Assembly (NCBI RefSeq): GCF_000346465.2
Contig: NC_034009.1
Span: forward strand, 45,352,240 to 45,416,239
DNA: 64,000 nt
Origin: Prunus persica
Lineage: Eukaryota; Streptophyta; Magnoliopsida; Rosales; Rosaceae
Direction of reading: 5' to 3'
Made by a program: the position numbers and the translations under genes. Shown one piece after another: positions 36,538 through 48,300 of the stretch. Below the pieces are notes generated by a model. It was not told the origin of the DNA and ran no database searches. It was given only the letters and a program-made list of their open reading frames with translations. Numbering within the stretch: the first letter of the stretch is position 1; every line of letters begins with the position of its first letter.

Positions 36538-37903
36538 GGGTTTTACAAATCTGATTTTTCAAATTACCATGTTGCCCCTCGTGATATTTTAATCGTATTT
36601 TCTTCGTTAAAACTCCGATTCAAGTCCACTTCGTATCTATGAACTCATTTCGTCGTGCTCTACGCAACGGTGTATGTGAAATTGTCAAATTCCTTTTCGG
36701 TCAAAAAGTCAACTTTTTGTTAATAAATTATTCCAAGGGCAAAATTGTCTTTCCTCATAATAAATTACTAATTAAATATGAATTTTAAGTTTGAGTCATT
36801 ACAATTGCAGTGGCAGTTTTATAAATTGTAAAATTTTCAAGGATGTGTGAAGTGTGTGTTGCTGCTTATGCTGACACGTGTTTGCTACCCACAAAAGTCA
36901 AGAGTGCACCAGAATGTGACATGTGGGGCTTTGGGACAGGTGGTGGTCTCTTTGTGGCTCTCTCATTTGAGTCATCTAATCACCAAATCTTGGAGAAATT
37001 ATAGAATAGTACGGATGTACCACGTCAGCATGTGATACTCTCATTCAAATATTGTCATGTGTCCATTTTAAAATGGAAATTAAACTTTTTTATAGCTGGA
37101 TTTATTTCTTAATTTTTATCTTATGAAATAAAATTAAAAAATTAAAAAACTTAAGGAAAAAAAAAAAGGAAAAGAGAATTCCCAAGAGCAACCCCTCCCA
37201 AACCCAACACCTCTAATCCCAAAAACATGCCATGACCGCCACCCATCTCCACACTACTTGCCATGACTGCCACCCATATCTCTTCCTCTTCCTTTTTCCT
37301 ATTCCTTTTCAATCCTTATAGTAATTGTAGGTAATGGAGTTTAAAGAGAGGTAGAGAAAACTAGTATTGATGATGATGATGATGATGAAATGGAATAGTG
37401 GAAGCGTTGGTGTTTGTGTTAATGGTTGGGAAATGTTAGAGTGAATGCAAAACAGAGAGACCTTTTGAGAGAATGTTGTATTAATTGTATTGATTGAGGT
37501 AATTGTTACCAAGGAGTTACAGTATTGGATCTGAGTTTGGAAATAGATTGATGATGGCAAAGATTTGGAAATAGTATGATGATGGAAATAATTTGGAAGT
37601 AATTGTTACCAAGGGGAATTAAGGAAGATGTGGGTGGTTTGGACGCCGGTGGCAATGGTGAAGAGGAAAAGAGACGGGGAGGAAAAGGAAGAGAGAGGGA
37701 TGGCATCCATGGAACTCAATGGGGTTTTAGGGGAGGGGCAGCGGTTGGGAATATTTTTTTTATTTTTATTTTTTTTCTGTTTTTCAAATTTTAAATTCTA
37801 TTACATAATATAAGTCTAGTTGTAAACAAATATTTAATTTTTGTCTTAAAATAGACACATGGCAATATTTGAATAGAAGTATCACATGCTGACATGGTAC
37901 ATC

Positions 37904-38499
37904 TGTTGTGCGGAAGCGTCAACCAACTGTGAGTGAAAAATAAACAACTACTGGCAGGAGAAAAAAAATTATTGAACAGAAAATTATAACAAGAAGAACA
38001 CCAAGATTTATACTGGTTCGGCAATTGCCTACATCCAGTTTGGAGACGACGGAGTATTCCACTATAATCAATGGGGATATACAATAGTGTTTACCACTCA
38101 ATTTCCCAAAGACCCAAATACACCCAACCTCACACACTCACAAATGAAGAGAAAACAATGATACAAAGCAAAGAACAACTAAAGAGAATTTGTTTCTCTC
38201 TTTGGCAAAATGCCTTTCTTGCTATTTTTCTCTTCTACTCAACACTTGGTTGGATACTTCAAATGAAACCATTTGCTTCCAATTTATAGCCAAAGGAAGT
38301 GCCTCTTCAAAGAAGCCAAAAGGAAGTGCCTCTTCAAAGAAGCCAAAGGAAGTGCCTCTTCAAAGAAGCCAAAGGAAGTGCCTCTTCAAAGAAGCCAAAG
38401 GTTAGGCAAGTCAACAATAGCCTACCACCATTTGTGAAAGCCAATTAATGCATTCACATTGCATCACTTTTGACTATTGGTTTGAGGCAATAATCAACA
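37904..38499 (-). repeat. Copia 3' LTR (596 bp)
   Basis: Left-hand copy on the plus strand. It contains four copies of a 26-bp unit (AAGGAAGTGCCTCTTCAAAG plus AAGCCA) at about 38291-38400. Confidence 0.95.
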
Positions 38500-38568
38500 A
38501 TCTCCACCTTGGCTCAAACCCTCGAAGTAGAACTCCCAATAGTCGTCTCCCAATCCCCTATGGGGCAA

Positions 38569-41160
38569 TCAACAAATTTTACAAATGCCAATTAAGTCTA
38601 AGCAGTGCTTAAACTTGAGCAACGAAACTGGCTTTGTCAACATATCCGCAGGATTGTCAGCAATCCCAATCTTCTGAAGAAGAATATTTCCCTCTTCAAT
38701 AACGGGAAGTGCATATGCCACAATATCAGTAAACCGAGCAGGCTTTCGAATTTCCTTTCTCGATCTTCTGGTTGCAATAGAATCTTGTTGCTGTGGAGGC
38801 TCTTGGGTAGGTGCCTCCTCTTCATCATCGTCGTCCTCATCATCAGAATCAACTGTAGGACTAGTGTCTGTAGTATCAGACCTTACTGGAACAACTGGAG
38901 TTTTTAGTAACTCCACCTGCTTTGAACTACTCATGGTCTTAGTCGCTTCAATTTCACCTTCATGCTTGTTCTGATTTACCATAGCAGCCTCATCAAAAGT
39001 CACATCTCTGCTTACAACAAATTTCTTCTCATCTGGACACCAAAGTCGGTATCCCTTCACGCCAGTGCTAAATCCCATAAATAGAGTTTTCTTTGCTCTT
39101 GGATCTAACTTGCTCTCCCTGACATGATAGTAAGCAGGACAACCAAATATGTGTAAATACTTGTAATCAGTACAAGGTTTACCAGACCATACCTCCATGG
39201 GCGTTTTGCCCTCATTCGCAGCAGCAGGCAACCGATTAATGAGATGGCTTGCATAAGTAATCGCCTCAGCCCAAAACGCCTTGCCTAAACCAGCATTAGA
39301 CAACATACACCGAACTTTCTCAAGCAAAGTACGGTTCATGCGCTCTGCCACCCCATTCTGTTGCGGTGTCTCCCTAACCGTGAAGTGCCTCACAATACCC
39401 TCATCTTGACAAACTTTCAAGAAAGGATCAGACTTATATTCACCACCATTGTCTGATCTGAGAGTCTTGATCTTTCGACCGCTTTGCGTTTCAATCATCT
39501 TTTTCCACTTCAGGAATATCTTCAAGACTTCATCTTTACGCTTCATGGTGTACACCCATATTCTTCTAGAGAAGTCATCAACAAAGGAGACAAAATAATG
39601 GCTACCTCCCCAAGATGCATTCTTGGAAGGTCCCCAAACATCAGTGTGAACATAATCTAGAATGCCCTTAGTGTGGTGAATAGCAGTGCCAAACTTCACT
39701 CTAGTTTGCTTACCCAGCACACAATGTTCACAGAATTCCAATTTGCATGCCTTCGCACCTTTCAATAAGCCTTACTTCATCAATCCTTGCAACGCTTTTT
39801 CACCAGCATGCCCAAGACGCATATGCCATAACCTTGTGGTGTCTGTGCTATTTGCGTCAGCAGCTTCGGTGACAGCTGCTCCACCAATAACTGTACTCCC
39901 CTGTAAGAAATACAAGTTATTTCGTCTTGTACCTTTCATCACCACCAGTGCCCCGTACACAGCTTTAAGAACTCCACCCTCCATGGTGATCTTGAGACCC
40001 TTGGATTCCAAAGCGCCCAATGAGATGAGATTCTTCTTCATATCCGGTACATACCGGACATCACTCAATTCTCTGACTGTTCCATCATGTATCTTCAAAC
40101 AGATTTTGCCTATCCCTTGTGTTTTGCAGGCATTATTATTGCCCATCAAAACAACTCCATCATCCAGCTCCTCGAAGCTAGAAAACCATTCCCGAATGGG
40201 ACACAGATGATAGGTGCAACCTGAATCCAAAATCCACTCAGTTGAGTGACCATCAGCAGATGAACTAGCCAAAGCAAACTCGAAATCAACATCTCCAGCT
40301 TTTGCAACATTTGCTTTAGAACCGGCTTTCTCATTCTCTTTGTTCTTCAATTTGGGGCAGTCTTTCTTCCAATGACCCTTTTGGCGACAAAAGGCACATT
40401 CATCTTTAGCAGGAAACTTCCCACGTGACTTTGAACGAGATTTTCCCCGCTTCCCAGATTTTCTTTCCTCTGTTCGACCCCTTGCAACAAGTGCCTCGGT
40501 TTGTGAATTTTGAGTCTTCTGTTCCTTCTTTCGACACTCATGATTCACCAATGCCGCAGACACCTCATCCAGTTTCACCTCGGATTTTCCATACAACAAA
40601 GTAGTTGTCAAATGATCATAATCATCAGGCAATGAATTTAACAAACATAGTGCCTTATCCTCGTCAGGAATTATCACATCAAGATTTGCTAAATCAGCAA
40701 GTATTTTATTATAATCATTGAGGTGTTCATGCATAGAAATACCTGAGCGATATTGAAATCGGAAGAGTCGTTTCTTCAAGAAGAGCCGATTTTCTGCGCT
40801 CTTGGTCATATACTTCTCCTCCAATTTCATCCATAACTTCTTAGCAGAAGTTTCCTTCATATACGGGTATTTCAACTCCTTATCAAGGAACGATCGAATA
40901 GTGGCACAAGCATGGAGATTAATTCGAGTCCACTGCTTGTCATCAATATCTTCTGGTTTATCCTCCAGAATCATATCCAACTCTTGTTGATACAACACAT
41001 CCATAACTTCACATTGCCACATACCAAAATTATTAGAGCCATTGAATTTATCAACCTCTAACCTTGTAGTGGCAATTGGATGTCTATTGGATGTAGGTGC
41101 CGACGACGACAATGCCGACTCCTTCTCCTTCAAACCTTCGTCTTTTTCTCCAGCCAGCAA
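38569..41160 (-). pseudogene. Copia gag-pol polyprotein, disrupted
   Basis: One reading frame in two parts. 39772-41160 carries the gag region, a CCHC zinc knuckle (CAFCRQKGHWKKDC), the protease motif WILDSGC and the start of the GAG-pre-integrase zinc finger (LWHMRLGHAG). A single in-frame TAA (39772-39774) follows. 38569-39765 continues in the same frame with CEHCVLGKQ and the integrase core (HTDVWGP, LRSDNGGEY, GVAERMNRTLLE), then a short linker. It then jumps to the very end of RNase H (ENPADM-like: ADNPADMLTKPVSLLKFKHC). The reverse transcriptase (with its YVDD region) is missing. No ATG opens the gag frame before residue ~47, so the natural start is unclear. Not functional on its own. 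Confidence 0.9.
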
Positions 41161-41252
41161 ATCTGCACAGCACTATTCACGTACACTATTCACCCGTCAC
41201 TGTAGCACCGACAGATTTTTCACTCCCACGAAACCCCAGTCGAAAAACTGGA

Positions 41253-41264
41253 GCTCTGATACCA
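41253..41264 (-). other. Copia primer-binding site
   Basis: On the minus strand the 12 nt read TGGTATCAGAGC, complementary to the 3' end of plant initiator methionine tRNA and typical of copia elements. It is separated from the LTR by 2 nt. Confidence 0.95.
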
Positions 41265-41266
41265 CT

Positions 41267-41888
41267 TGTTGTGCGGAAGCGTCAACCAACTGTGAGTGAA
41301 AAATAAACAACTACTGGTAGGAGAAAAAAAATTATTGAACAGAAAATTATAACAAGAAGAACACCAAGATTTATACTGGTTCGGCAATTGCCTACATCCA
41401 GTTTGGAGACGACGGAGTATTCCACTATAATCAATGGGGATATACAATAGTGTTTACCACTCAATTTCCCAAAGACCCAAATACACCCAACCTCACACAC
41501 TCACAAATGAAGAGAAAACAATGATACAAAGCAAAGAACAACTAAAGAGAATTTGTTTCTCTCTTTGGCAAAATGCCTTTCTTGCTATTTTTCTCTTCTA
41601 CTCAACACTTGGTTGGATACTTCAAATGAAACCATTTGCTTCCAATTTATAGCCAAAGGAAGTGCCTCTTCAAAGAAGCCAAAAGGAAGTGCCTCTTCAA
41701 AGAAGCCAAAGGAAGTGCCTCTTCAAAGAAGCCAAAGGAAGTGCCTCTTCAAAGAAGCCAAAGGAAGTGCCTCTTCAAAGAAGCCAAAGGTTAGGCAAGT
41801 CAACAATAGCCTACCACCATTTGTGAAAGCCAATTAATGCATTCACATTGCATCACTTTTGACTATTGGTTTGAGGCAATAATCAACA
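41267..41888 (-). repeat. Copia 5' LTR (622 bp)
   Basis: Right-hand copy on the plus strand. It contains five copies of the 26-bp unit (about 41654-41788), which accounts exactly for the length difference from the 596-bp LTR. Confidence 0.95.
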
Positions 41889-41924
41889 ACATCCGTACCA
41901 TTGTATAATTTCTCCAAAATCTTA

Positions 41925-42275
41925 AAGTAGATTTCTTATTGAAATTTGTAACGCTGTAATAGATTTGGGTCATCTTACCAAACCACAGCCCAAAAAAGGG
42001 GATGGACGTCTCTCCACACTGGAGTTTTGGTAAGTGCTGTAGTTTTAACAGGCATTGGGTGTTGGTCTAATTCAGCGGTGAGTTACGTGTGCAAGGCACG
42101 TGAGTTGTTAGTAGTGTGTATGTGAATTAGTTAGACAGCTGTAAAAAGTGTAATAGTGGTGTAGCTTAAAAGATTAAGAAATACAGAAATCAAGATTGCA
42201 ATTTCTCTCTATTCCTCTCTTCTTCTTTCTTCTTCAGGTCTCTTCCTCATACTTCTCTGAATATGTTGGTATCAG
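41925..42275 (+). mobile_element. Old copia-type LTR and leader relic
   Basis: Matches the relics at 30457-31350 and 53640-54930. It ends GAATATGTTGGTATCAG, where GGTATCAG is the start of an initiator-tRNA primer-binding site. It belongs to a different, older family than the copia element at 37904-41888. Confidence 0.65.
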
Positions 42276-43182
42276 TTGGCGGATCCACCATGGGGTCAAT
42301 GGGGTCAGACGACCCCATGACAGATCTAGAGTTTAGTGGTAGGGACTGGCTTTTGCCCTTGGCAGCCATGGAAGTGACCCCAAGGAGAAGAAGAAGAAGC
42401 TTCGGTGGTGGCAGCTGGAGCAAGAAGAAAGAGAGAGAGGGAAGAGAGATGGAGCAGACGGAGGAGAGAGAAGAAAGAAAAGAATAAGAGAGGAAGAAGG
42501 AAAAAGAATAAAAACAGAGAGGGGAAAAAGGAAGAAGGAAAAAGAATAAAGAAAGAGGGAGACGGGAGGAGAGAGAGAGAGAGAGAGAGAGAGGGAGGAA
42601 AAAAGAATAAAAAAGAGAGGGAGTGATTAAAAAGAGAGAGGGGAAAATATAACAAAAAAGAGAGGGGAAATATAATAAATATCATTTTCTTTTTTTTTCT
42701 TTGTTTTCTTTCAAATCCTTCTAAATATTTCAACAATATTATCAATAATTTCAACATTTTTTCTATTTCAAATGTCGTATAATAACAAAAAGTTCTAAAT
42801 ATGATGAAGAAAATATATTGAAAAAAGATTGCTTATATAAAATAAAAATATAACAACAAGGGATTATAATTTATCCACAAAAAAAAAAAAAAACCCACTC
42901 CTGCGGGTTACCTCTAGTTTTCAGTCCATACAATCTATTGTTCAAGCCTAAAAATCTACAAAAACCAACCAAAATCCACAAAAACTCTCTTAATACATTT
43001 GTACTTGAGGTAAATTTTTAGCCTGCCCGATTTGCAATTCCTGGGTCCGTCCCTGTCCACCACCAATATCTCATCCCTTCACATCGCCGCCAAGGGTGCT
43101 AGCTGCCGTTCACCAACAGCCGTCTCCGTCGCCGCCACTATTTTTGTGACCCCACGAGTGGCAATTCCTGCATCCGCCACTG
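42276..43182. mobile_element. Non-autonomous terminal-inverted-repeat element (hAT-like ends)
   Basis: The left end TTGGCGGATCC and right end GCATCCGCCACTG are inverted repeats, with ATCAG on both sides (42271-42275 and 43183-43187). The same target without the element is seen at 54787-54800, where GGTATCAGCGCCC is uninterrupted. The interior contains purine-rich GAGA/GGAAGAA runs (42420-42660) and no domain. The GGCGGATCC-type ends suggest hAT, but hAT normally makes 8-bp duplications, so class is uncertain. Confidence 0.6.
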
Positions 43183-43276
43183 ATCAGCGCCCTCAGTGAT
43201 TTAAACATAATCAAACGATCCTATCCTCCTCTTTGATTTTCTTCCCTTGTTCACTCTGTTTCTTGAAATGGAGTCA

Positions 43277-45342
43277 TCAACTCCCTGAAAAATCCCCATT
43301 TGTTACCAAATCATACAAATGAGGATCTAGATTATCCATATTTTCGTTCATGACTTTGTCCCATTCTAGATGAACCCCTGTCTTCTTCACTCTCACAAAA
43401 TAAACATAATCAGGGCTTACAAGAATGGAGACTCGGTCCCTGCCTTGCAAACGGAGCACATCGTTTGACAATTGTCCCTGCCAAAGATAATCTTCTTCAG
43501 GTTCTTCAGGTTCACTGGAAGATTTTAAGCAGGCAAATGGTATCTTGGTGTGCAAAGCAGTTTGTTTGGTAAGATTTCTAACGATAATGCCAATACGAAT
43601 ACCACTCTTATAATCTTCAAGTTCTCGGTCGTTTGAAGAGTAAACGAAGCATATAGTCAACCCTTTTAAATCACGACCCATGATTTTTTGAGGAACTTCA
43701 AAGAAGACGATACCGTCCACATCATTGACGAATTTGAACCATTCAGGAATATCATAAATACCATTCAAATAAATTCCACCAAATCCGCAAGAAGTCCATC
43801 TCTGCACACCAGAAGCAAGACAGTCTTATACATGCTTGCATATATCATTACATGGGCCGCATCTGCAGCTGTGCCTCTGTGTTTGTGTGTGTGTGTGAGA
43901 GAGAGAGAAAGAGAGAGAGGAGAGAGACCTGTAGAATGTTGTTCCTAAAATCGGCAGTCAAATTGGCGCATCCTTCCATATGAATCCTTGTCATGGAGTT
44001 TAATGACTTATCCAAGCCTGGAACCTCAGTGACTTTGAACGAATCACTTAGATACAATTCTCTCATATTCCACATTTTTGAAAAATCTGGAATTGTTTCC
44101 AGTTCTGGGCAGTCATTTGCTTTCAGAACATACAAATTGGTTGGTAAATCTGGGATTGCAAGAAGTTTTCTGCATGCATTTAAACACAAGACCTTGAGCT
44201 TTGAAAGACCAGAGAGACTTGGCAAGCTACGAAAATTATTGCCTCCGAGAAGCAGATCTTCTAAGGAAATTAGGCTACCGAGGTCCTTGGGGATTGCATC
44301 CACACTTAAACTGCAGCCTGCAAGACATAATAACTCTATTAAAGAGTTTAAGCCATGTAACGAAAGAGGTAAAAGATGGAATTTCAAAATTCTCACCAGA
44401 TAGAGATAAAATTCTCAACTTCTTCAATTTTTCTATGGAAGATGGAATTTGTCTGATGCGCGTGTTATCTGCTTTCAAAATTGTCAATGATACCATGTCC
44501 CCTAAGCCATCAGCCAAGCTACGAAATCTTGAACAACCATTCAGTATAAGAGTTTCAATAGACTTGGATTTATAGAAATTCAGTGGGAGATCGTTTAGCA
44601 TTTGGCAGCCTTCAAGATCAACCAAAGAAAGTCTTCCAAGATCCCCGATGTATGAGTGAACCTTAATCAACTTCTTACAACCTTTCAATATCAACTTCTC
44701 GAGATTTGGGAATTTTGAAAAGTCTGGTGATTTTGTTATGTGATTATCATCTTCGACATGAATGATGTCATCATCATTGACCAGATATGGGCGTCGTTCA
44801 TAAGCACAAAGATGGTAATCAATCATATTTTCGTTCATCAATTTGTCCCACACCAGACTAACACCTGTTTTCTTCACCTCATCCTTAGCACAATCATATT
44901 TGGCTCTTATTTCAATCAAGACTTTATCACCGTCTTGCAATTTGAGCTTGTCATTTGATAACTGTCCCTGCCAAAGATAATAACCCTTCGTTCGACAGTC
45001 GGGTATGATCCTGGCGTCAAGCTCGGTACCCTTGGTCATGTTTTTAATGCTAACAGGAAAATCAAGACTGAACCGTTGTGAAGAGGAAGAGAAACCGAAG
45101 GACAAAGTTAACCCTTTCAAATTACAACCAACACTTTGAGGCAAAGTGAAATACACGTTATCATCGTCATTGACACGGTGGAACCAATCAGGAATATCAT
45201 TTCCACTGAGAAAAATGCCGCCATATCCACAAGAAGTCCATCCCTATCATGTAGAACCAAATTTCTATAAGAAATACATTCTTATGCATACACGTGTACG
45301 TGTGCGTTGTATGCGATAGAAAGAGAAAGATGCATAAGTGTG

Positions 45343-45390
<48 letters not shown>

Positions 45391-48300
45391 ATTGACCTGT
45401 AGGATGTTCTTCCTAAAGTCGGCAGTGAGATTAGTGCACTTTTCCATATGAATCCTTGTCATGGAGTGTAATGACTTATCCAGGCCTGGAATCTCAGTGA
45501 GTTTGCCCGAATCACTTAGATACAATTCTCTTATATTTGACATTTCTGAAAAATCTGGCATTTTTTCCAATGCAATGCAGCCACCTGCTCGTAAGACTTT
45601 CAAATTTGTTGGTAAATCTGGGATTGCACGAAGATTTTTGCACCTATTTAAAGACAAATATTGAAGCTGTGAAAGACGACTGAGGCTTGGTAGGCTGCAA
45701 AAGTCATTGCTTGTAAGATCTAATTTTTGTAAGGAAATTAGGCTACCGAGATCCTTGAAGAATGAATCATCAGTTAAACTCCAGTTTGCAAGAGCTAATT
45801 CTCTTAAAGAGCATAAACTTTGCAATGAAGGAGGCAAAAGATTTGTTGATGGCAACCCTTTCACATCACATAAAGATAAAGCTTTCAGTTTCTTCAATTT
45901 TAATATGGAAGATGGTATTTGTCTTATGCCTGTGTTATCTGCTTTCAGAGTTGTCAATGATACCATGTCCCCTAAGCCATCAGCCAACTTTTCAAAACGT
46001 GAACAACCACCAAGTAGAAGAGTTTCAATAGACTTGGAATAATAGAAATTCAGTGGGAGATTCCTTAGCATTTCGCAGTATTCAAGATTTACCAAAGAAA
46101 GTCTTCCAAGATCCCCGATGGATGAGTGAACCTCAGACAAACTCACACAGTGTCGCAATATCAATTCCTCGAGATTTGGGAGTTTTGAAAAGTCTGGTGA
46201 TTTTCTTAGCTCATAGGAATAACTGAGATTGAGGATTTTCAAATTCTGATGCAACTGTTACACAAAAACAAAATTAGAACGGAAATTAAAATCCAAAAGG
46301 AAGGTCTCTGATACAGAAATGAAGAGAAGGTGAAGTATAATATATGTATAAAACCAGACGGAAAGAACCAACAACAACTAGGTTGAGATTATTATACCTT
46401 GCAATCCTTCCAAACTATTTTGAGTTTACTGTACTGCAGGTCTAAAGCAACTAGTTTTGGTTGATTAGGAAACTCATCTGGTATGGAGTCTAAAGGGAAT
46501 CTATGCCAGCACAACCATGTTAACTTTTTGGGGAAATCTTTGTACTCTCCAGTGAGCTCTACTCCGCTGAGGTGGAGTAACCTCAGTTTTTTCATGTTGG
46601 TAAATGCTTGTGCACTGAATCTAGTCAAATCTCGAAGCAAATTCCGACGCAAATCTCGATGCAAATCTAGAGCAACTCCTCCAATTTCTTCAGTTCCCTG
46701 TTAACAAAAGATACCGAGTTAGAAAAATTATTTACAAACATGAAAATCCGTGTATGCATTAACCAAAAGGTATAATTAATAATATTGGACAATGTTATGC
46801 CCTATAGTTTGTGTTTGCAATCAAAGCACATATTTTTTGTCGGTTATGCCTAATTGAGCTTTGATCTTAATGGATATAATATAAGAAATGGCAACAGTGT
46901 CTAGCGAAGTGAAAAATTATCTAAACTTGCAGACTAAGGTCTCAGATTCAAATTCATATGGCACCTTGGTAGTGTGGATTTGTGAGAACCCTCTTTTTAC
47001 TTTGATATAGACTATCGCTTGTACTAAACAAACAAAAAATGGAAAGGGACATTTTAATTTATTATAGACGTATGGAATACATATGCTTCTTTGCATGATG
47101 CATTCTAAAACTTTACTTGGAAAGTACTTACAGATTCATCGCTCAATACATCTGTTACGTCTTCACATTTCCACAATCTACTAAATTTTTCACGGTGACC
47201 CTGGGCATTTTCATAAACGATCTCTCTTCCCATGTCTCGAAGCAAATCATGCATCATCAGCTTGTTTTCCTCACTAACAGTTACAAGGCACCGTTCAATG
47301 AGGACACTGATTCCTATCGGTTGAGCAAAGCCACATCCCTTTAATATTTGTGTTACGTAGTCCTTGTCCATTCCTATAAAGAAACAAGATATATCAAGGA
47401 ATATCTCTCTCTTTTCCTCATCAGGTAGCCCGTCAAAGCTTATTCTGAGTATTTTTTGAATATCTCCATCAGGACTTCTTTCCAATTTCTCCAAATGGCT
47501 TTCCCACTCCGCTGTGGGTCTTTTAATCAGAAAAGACCCTACAACTTCAAGTGCTAGAGGCAAGCCTTGACAGTAACGAATTACACGTTTTGAGAGGTCA
47601 AGATATTCTTGATCAGGATAACCACTTTCAAAGGCATGCCAACCAAAGAGCTCTAGAGCTTCTTTTTCATCCATTTCTTCAGCCATATATGTGCCATCCA
47701 CTCCAATTTGCTCTAGCAAATGTTTATCTCTTGTTGTTATAATAATTCTGCTTCCAGGACCAAACCAATCACGAGCTCTAGCTATTGCTTTTAGTTGCTG
47801 CAGATCATCTGCATCGTCAATTATGACAAGTACTCTTTTACAGCAAAGTCTTGCTTTTATCATATCGATCCCTTTAGCAACAGAGCCAACCTTTATGCCC
47901 TCACTTTTCAAGATATCATTTAGAAGTTGTTCTTGCAAACCAACCAGACCATTAATGGGTTCCCTTACGTTTGCGAGGAAACTCCTACCTTCATAGCTAC
48001 CTTCAAATTTGTTATAAATGGATTTGGCAAGCGTTGTTTTACCAATGCCTCCCATGCCCCAAATACCAATCATGCGAACAACATCCTTAGAACCTGAATT
48101 TTCAATATCAATCATGCGAACAACATCGTTCACCCGAGAAGTAATTCCAACAAGGTGTTCGATGTCTAATTGGTATTTGCTGTACAACTGCTTATTAACC
48201 TCCCCAAGAATTTTCTTGATAAACTTTGCTTCGTGCCTGGCAATAACAAAGAAGCAGAACTACAAATCATTCGATGTGGACCAAACTACAAGGTTAAATT

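Larger units (their letters stand above)
37904..41888 (-). mobile_element. Ty1/copia LTR retrotransposon, young, internally deleted
   Basis: Complete borders: LTRs 37904-38499 and 41267-41888 begin TGTTGTG and end TCAACA, and the 5-bp target duplication ACATC is perfect (37899-37903, 41889-41893). It reads on the minus strand. A primer-binding site lies next to the right LTR and a purine-rich AAGGTGGAGA next to the left LTR. The LTRs differ, as far as I can see, by one substitution and one 26-bp repeat unit, which implies a recent insertion. The internal region has gag, protease and integrase but lacks nearly all of reverse transcriptase and RNase H, so it depended on other copies for movement. 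Confidence 0.95.
36985..41924. mobile_element. Foldback element split by a copia insertion
   Basis: The left arm from 36985 (TTGGAGAAATTATAGAATAG, GTACGGATGTACCACGTCAG, CATGTGATACT) is the inverse complement of a right arm now in two pieces: 37780-37903 and 41894-41924. The pieces rejoin exactly once the copia element and one copy of its 5-bp target duplication are removed. Before that insertion the element was about 0.95 kb. The interior (37150-37790) has C-rich and GGA/GAA-rich stretches without a domain. No clear target duplication at the outer ends. Confidence 0.75.

Noticed and set aside
42326..42757. 143-codon minus-strand frame
   Set aside because: Made of Leu/Phe/Ser codons from a purine-rich simple repeat on the other strand.
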